Below are positions 60,251-64,000 of a stretch of 64,000 bases of DNA, piece by piece. Every line of letters begins with the position of its first letter. The stretch's first letter is position 1. The stretch lies in NCBI RefSeq assembly GCF_017876405.1, contig NZ_JAGINW010000001.1:5407203-5471202 (forward strand). Reading direction: 5' to 3'. Made by a program: the position numbers and the translations under genes. This DNA is from Kibdelosporangium banguiense. Lineage in GTDB: Bacteria; Actinomycetota; Actinomycetes; Mycobacteriales; Pseudonocardiaceae. The notes below the pieces were generated by a model. It searched no databases, was not told the DNA's origin, and worked only from the letters and a program-made list of their open reading frames with translations.

Positions 60251-63178
60251 ATGCCGTCGCGGCCGTGGGCGTTCGCCGCGGCTGCGCTCCTGATGTCCAC
60301 AGTGGCCAGTTCAGCGAGTGTGGCAGCCCAGCCCGTGGTCGGACCGTTGGACGCTCCGACCACGGGCCGGGTGCTGTTCGCCGGGACACAACACCGCAGC
60401 CTCGGCGCGGCCGTGAGCACCGAACAGTCCGTGCCGTTGTTGGGTCCTGGTCCCACCCATATGGACGACCAGCCGGCCGCTCGTGGCACGCAGCTGGTGT
60501 TCACCAGCATGCGGGACGCGGCGCGCCCGCAGGTCTACCTGCGCGAAGCCGGGGGCGCGATTCGGCAGCTGACCAGCGGCTTCGACGCCGCTCATCCGCA
60601 ACTGTCCCCGGACGGCCGGTCTGTCGTGTTCGACGCTGCACAGCCGGGCGCTGGCGTGCAACGGGATCTGTGGCTGATCGGCAGCGACGGCAGCGGCCTG
60701 CGCCGTCTCACCGACACTCCGGCCAATGAGAGCAGTCCGACGTTCTCCCCGGACGGCACCGAGATCGCGTTCGCCTGCGATCAGGACGGCGTGTCCGAGA
60801 TCTACCGGCAACCGCTGGCAGGTGGCCCGGCGCGCAGGCTGACCACTGCGGGCGGAGCCGGTCAGCCGTCATGGAATCCCGTTCGTGCCGACCTGATCGC
60901 GTACACAGTGGATCTCGGGCCGCCGGGCAGGCAGCTGCGGATGATCGACGGCGACCAGACCGGGATCCCGGTGCTCGGCGGTGATCAGGCGGCCTGGCAG
61001 TCGTTCTCCCCATCCTGGCGGCCCGACGGCGACCTGCTGCTGTTCGTCAGCCCGAACCAGGTGTGCGTGTGCGACGACGTCAACCGTGTGTACCAAGTAG
61101 ACACTTCGGGTGGTCTGCCGGTGACCACGTTCCCGCAACTGCTGCTCGTCGAGGACCGGGCCATCGACTCGCCCACTTGGGCGCAGGGACGGCTTGTCGT
61201 GGCCAGGACGACTGCTGCCGACCGGTTCACCGCCACGCTGCAAGACGTTCTGCCCGACGGTACCGATCCGCGTGACCTCGGTCTGGCTGTCCTGCGTGAG
61301 GACCCGGAGGCCGCGACCAACCCGGACCGGTTGTTCCAGCCACGGCCGGGGTTCGATCCGTGGACCGAGCGGCAGAACTACTCCCCGGACGGCAGGCGGA
61401 TCGCGGTGAGCCGCTTCGAGGACGTCGGTGGCCTGCGCGTGCAACGGATCTGGCTGGCCGACCCGGACGGCGGCAATGCCGCTCCGCTGCCACTGTCCGA
61501 TCGGGCGCCGGGGGATCAGGAGACCGACGCGACCTGGTCGCCGGATGGCCGGTTGCTGGCGTTCGCCCGGCGCTCGCTTGGCGGCCCGAGCCGGGTCTTC
61601 GTCGCCGATGTGGCTACTGGTCAGGTGATCAGCGCGTTGCCCGCGGTCGACCAGCGCCTGGACGACGCCCAGCCGGTCTGGTCGTCCGACGGTGGTTCGA
61701 TCGCGTTCACGCGTGTCGCGGACATCGGCGGATCGCTTGCCAACAAACACATCTGGATCGCTTCGGCGACCGCACTCGGTGACCAGCGTGACCTCACCGC
61801 CGCGGTCTGCGGGGCCGAGTGCGCGGTGATCGACGACAGCCCGGCGTTCTCTCCGGACGGCACCCAGGTCGCCTTCAACCGCAAGGACGACGCGATACTT
61901 GTGGTGTCCGCCAACGGGTCCGGGTGCCGGGTGCTGTTGCCCGCCGGGCAGTCCTCCTGCGCCGGGCCGATCGCCGCGCCCAGCGGGCCGTTCCAGCCGC
62001 GTGACGTCGCCTATTCGCCGGACGGAACGCAGCTGGTGCTGACCACCCGCCGGGCCGCCGCGCCGGTTTCACCGGAAGCGTTGGTGGTCCTGACAATCGC
62101 GAACGGACAGTTGACCTTCATCACGGACTCGTTGCCCGGCAGGCAGAAGGAGCCGAGCTGGCAGCAGACAGTAGACCTCGCGGTCCTGGCCCCGCCCAGC
62201 ACACCGGTCGTGCCGGTGGGCGGTAGCCAGACCGTGGGCATCACAGTGATCAACCGAGGACCTGCGCCTTCGCCGGGAACCGTGCTGACCCTGACCGTGC
62301 CGCCAGGTGTCCGGCTCGACGGGATACAACCGGATCGAGGCACATGCGCCGAACTCCGGTGCGACTTCGGCGTGCTGGCGCCAGGTGAGAGCATCGGCGT
62401 TACCGTGGTCCTGGTCGGCGTGACGCAAGGAACGCACCAGGTTACGTGGTCGGTCACCGGCGCTGTGCAAGATCCGCAACCCGCGGACAACACTGCCGAG
62501 ACGCTGGTTCCTGTCGAGGTACCGCCCCCACCTCTGGCAGGGCCCGCGTTGGCTGTGACCGTTCAACCCACGCCTGGCTATGTCGGCGGCACGGTGACCG
62601 TGACATACACGGCACGCAACGGTGGTGACTCCACCGCCACTGGCTTGAACCTTGCCATCGCGTTGCCTGCGCAGGTTCCGATCGGAACCGTGACACCGGG
62701 ATGCACTGCGACCGGTTGTGCTCTCGCCGATCTCGCACCAGGTACGTCCCAGGTGGTGCGGATTGTGCTCACGCCGAAGGCGGCCATCAACACCGTGGTG
62801 TCCGGCACTCTGCGAACCACCGGAACCGACGCGAACCCTGCTGACAACGCCGTTACCGCTCCACTCCGCGTGCTCCAGCCGCGTATTGTCGCAGTGCCCG
62901 CGATCGGCAAACCAGGCTTCGTCACCTCCGTGCGTGGCAACGACTTCCCGCCAGGTGTGCCGGTTGTGCTCACTTGGACACCAGGTATCACCGCGTCCGC
63001 AGTGCCTACCCGGCCTGCGGTCAACGGCCGGTTCATCGCGCAACTGCTGATCCTGCCCAAGGACCAGACCGGGCGGCGGGAAATCACCGCGACCGGCCCC
63101 GGATTCAGCCCGGTGACGACTCGTTTCCTTGTCGTGGCCGGTGTTTTCGGGCCACCTGACATGGTGGTGCGCAGATGA
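60251..63178 (+). CDS. Secreted TolB-like propeller with C-terminal DUF11/CARDB repeats
   Basis: A 975-residue exported protein. A signal peptide (PSRPWAFAAAALLMSTVASS) is followed by PD40/TolB-type propeller repeats (SPDGRSVVF, SPDGTEIAFACDQDG and several more), then two beta-sandwich repeats of the DUF11/CARDB type (NRGPAPSPGTVLTLTVPPGV) and an IPT-like end domain. ATG 60251 is chosen; TTG 60245 lies 7 nt from GAGGAGG and is equally possible. It ends in an ATGA overlap with the DUF4255 gene, so it is part of the CIS operon. Confidence 0.82.
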   Translation: MPSRPWAFAAAALLMSTVASSASVAAQPVVGPLDAPTTGRVLFAGTQHRSLGAAVSTEQSVPLLGPGPTHMDDQPAARGTQLVFTSMRDAARPQVYLREAGGAIRQLTSGFDAAHPQLSPDGRSVVFDAAQPGAGVQRDLWLIGSDGSGLRRLTDTPANESSPTFSPDGTEIAFACDQDGVSEIYRQPLAGGPARRLTTAGGAGQPSWNPVRADLIAYTVDLGPPGRQLRMIDGDQTGIPVLGGDQAAWQSFSPSWRPDGDLLLFVSPNQVCVCDDVNRVYQVDTSGGLPVTTFPQLLLVEDRAIDSPTWAQGRLVVARTTAADRFTATLQDVLPDGTDPRDLGLAVLREDPEAATNPDRLFQPRPGFDPWTERQNYSPDGRRIAVSRFEDVGGLRVQRIWLADPDGGNAAPLPLSDRAPGDQETDATWSPDGRLLAFARRSLGGPSRVFVADVATGQVISALPAVDQRLDDAQPVWSSDGGSIAFTRVADIGGSLANKHIWIASATALGDQRDLTAAVCGAECAVIDDSPAFSPDGTQVAFNRKDDAILVVSANGSGCRVLLPAGQSSCAGPIAAPSGPFQPRDVAYSPDGTQLVLTTRRAAAPVSPEALVVLTIANGQLTFITDSLPGRQKEPSWQQTVDLAVLAPPSTPVVPVGGSQTVGITVINRGPAPSPGTVLTLTVPPGVRLDGIQPDRGTCAELRCDFGVLAPGESIGVTVVLVGVTQGTHQVTWSVTGAVQDPQPADNTAETLVPVEVPPPPLAGPALAVTVQPTPGYVGGTVTVTYTARNGGDSTATGLNLAIALPAQVPIGTVTPGCTATGCALADLAPGTSQVVRIVLTPKAAINTVVSGTLRTTGTDANPADNAVTAPLRVLQPRIVAVPAIGKPGFVTSVRGNDFPPGVPVVLTWTPGITASAVPTRPAVNGRFIAQLLILPKDQTGRREITATGPGFSPVTTRFLVVAGVFGPPDMVVRR

Positions 63179-63852
63179 TCCACGAGGTCGACGAGGCGAT
63201 CAGGCGGCTGCTGGCCGACGGTGGCGTGCCGGGCGGCGGGGGTGAGCTCGCCTTCGACGCGCCCACCCGGGACTGGACGGCCAAACGAAACGCCCCCACG
63301 GTCAACGTCTTCCTCTACGACATCCATGAGGACTTGTCCCGCCGGCGGACCGGCACGACCGAGGAACACGACGACGAGGGCATGATCGTCGGCTGGCGGC
63401 ACCGGCCACGCTGGTTCCAGCTGTCGTATCTGGTGACAGCGTGGACGAACCGGCCGGCCGACGAGCATCGGCTGCTGTCGCAGGTGCTCATCTGCCTGAC
63501 CCGCACGGATGCCATCGGATCACAGTGGCTGACCGGGACACTGGCCGAGCTCGGTATGCCGATCCCGCTGGAGACGGCCGGACCGGTGACCGAGGGGCGG
63601 GCCGCCACCGATGTCTGGTCCGCGCTCGGTGGCGAACTCAAACCCGCGATCGACTTGAAGGTGACCGCCCCGCTCGCCGGGCCGCGGACGTCCGCGGGAC
63701 CGCCGGTCACCGAGGGGGTCGTGCTCCGGGCCGACACCGACCGCCATCTGCGTTATGAGGGCACCACGACCGCTCAGGGCGAAGGATTCGCTGTCGTGCG
63801 GCCGAAACCGGCGCCGCCTGCGCGACGCAGACGGACGGGGGCGGGTCCATGA
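63175..63852 (+). CDS. DUF4255/Pvc16-like CIS protein
   Basis: A 225-residue protein starting MIHEVDEAIRRLLADGG, with NVFLYDIHEDLSRR and the QLSYLVTAWT block typical of DUF4255, the family of Pvc16. In extracellular and intracellular contractile injection systems this protein caps the tail tube end. Length and the Pro/Arg-rich disordered tail are normal for actinomycete versions. ATG 63175 and the stop both overlap neighbours (ATGA at each end). It is the clearest CIS marker in the window. Confidence 0.88.
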   Translation: MIHEVDEAIRRLLADGGVPGGGGELAFDAPTRDWTAKRNAPTVNVFLYDIHEDLSRRRTGTTEEHDDEGMIVGWRHRPRWFQLSYLVTAWTNRPADEHRLLSQVLICLTRTDAIGSQWLTGTLAELGMPIPLETAGPVTEGRAATDVWSALGGELKPAIDLKVTAPLAGPRTSAGPPVTEGVVLRADTDRHLRYEGTTTAQGEGFAVVRPKPAPPARRRRTGAGP

Positions 63853-64000
63853 CTGGCAGTGAGGTGCTTACGGCGCTTGTCGATGTGGAACTACGGGTCC
63901 GACAGGCGATCCAGGCCCGGCGAGCGGGTGATCCCATGCCGGACGATCCGTACCGTGGTCTGTATCTCACCGCGGAGGCGGTGGACCGGATCCTTGCGGG
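63849..64000 (+). CDS. CIS-associated AAA+ ATPase, N-terminus (runs off right edge)
   Basis: Fifty codons are present: MTGSEVLTALVDVELRVRQ, then RRAGDPMPDDPYRGLYLTAE. This opening, with the DPxRGLYL phrase, is typical of the ATPases (Pvc15-like) that follow DUF4255 genes in CIS loci. The P-loop would lie beyond the edge. ATG 63849 overlaps the previous stop. The call rests on the short N-terminus and position. Confidence 0.65.
   Translation, partial: MTGSEVLTALVDVELRVRQAIQARRAGDPMPDDPYRGLYLTAEAVDRILA

Noticed and set aside
1..64000. CRISPR arrays, tRNA or rRNA genes, insertion sequences and phage attachment sites
   Set aside because: Looked for repeats with regular spacers, tRNA-like and transposase-like patterns; none were convincing by eye.

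Overview
The window is GC-rich actinomycete DNA. Third codon positions are almost always G or C, GTG starts are common, and genes are packed with 4-nt start/stop overlaps. The families point to a filamentous, mycothiol-making genus, probably near the Pseudonocardiales: a SARP regulator, an XRE-DUF5753 regulator, LAL-type LuxR regulators, a mycothiol-type isomerase and a contractile-injection-system (CIS) locus. The lineage call is inference. I see no rRNA, tRNA, CRISPR array, transposase or origin.

Layout. 0-6.4 kb holds ordinary accessory genes: a truncated LAL-type LuxR regulator, DUF2461, an XRE-DUF5753 regulator, a mycothiol-dependent-isomerase-like protein, a TetR regulator beside decayed gene fragments, a secreted Endo H-like glycosidase and an arginase-family protein. 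6.7-10.6 kb is a three-gene MoxR/vWA operon: a large companion protein, a MoxR-type AAA+ ATPase, and a protein joining a zinc-peptidase motif to a vWA-like domain. 10.6-13.8 kb (minus strand) is a giant SARP-TPR regulator whose NTPase region looks dead.

13.8-29.3 kb is the most interesting part. A promoter with four 7-mers repeating every 11 bp (a SARP-box pattern) precedes a nine-gene, tightly coupled operon. It encodes a DUF4407-type membrane protein, a dynamin-like GTPase next to a giant Hsp70/actin-fold ATPase (the pairing recalls SrfC/SrfB), two proteins of unknown function, a classical bacterial dynamin-like protein, a P-loop protein, a 946-residue protein with two P-loops, and a tail-anchored coiled-coil protein. 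I read it as a membrane-remodelling or surveillance machine; I know of no described system with this composition.

29.4-38.4 kb is a spacer of housekeeping-like genes (alanine racemase, D-Ala-D-Ala ligase, DUF2306) and decayed genes: a LAL-type LuxR gene with two compensating frameshifts, an SDR gene lacking its middle, a frameshifted short gene, and a broken copy of the XRE-DUF5753 regulator. 38.4-52.3 kb is a second nucleotide-driven operon: membrane vWA protein, DUF4407-like protein, two further membrane proteins, a tubulin-like GTPase, a kinase-fold protein lacking catalytic residues, a DO-GTPase2-type GTPase and a GAP1-like membrane protein. This matches the GTPase-centred conflict systems predicted in multicellular bacteria.

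52.3-57.8 kb (minus strand) has two overlapping secreted beta-propeller/PKD proteins and an XRE/NB-ARC/TPR regulator. 58-64 kb enters what looks like a CIS locus: a COG1470-like membrane protein, a LuxR regulator, a secreted propeller protein, a DUF4255/Pvc16-like protein and the start of an AAA+ ATPase cut by the edge. Taken together the window looks like a conflict/cell-envelope island with three NTPase-based systems side by side.
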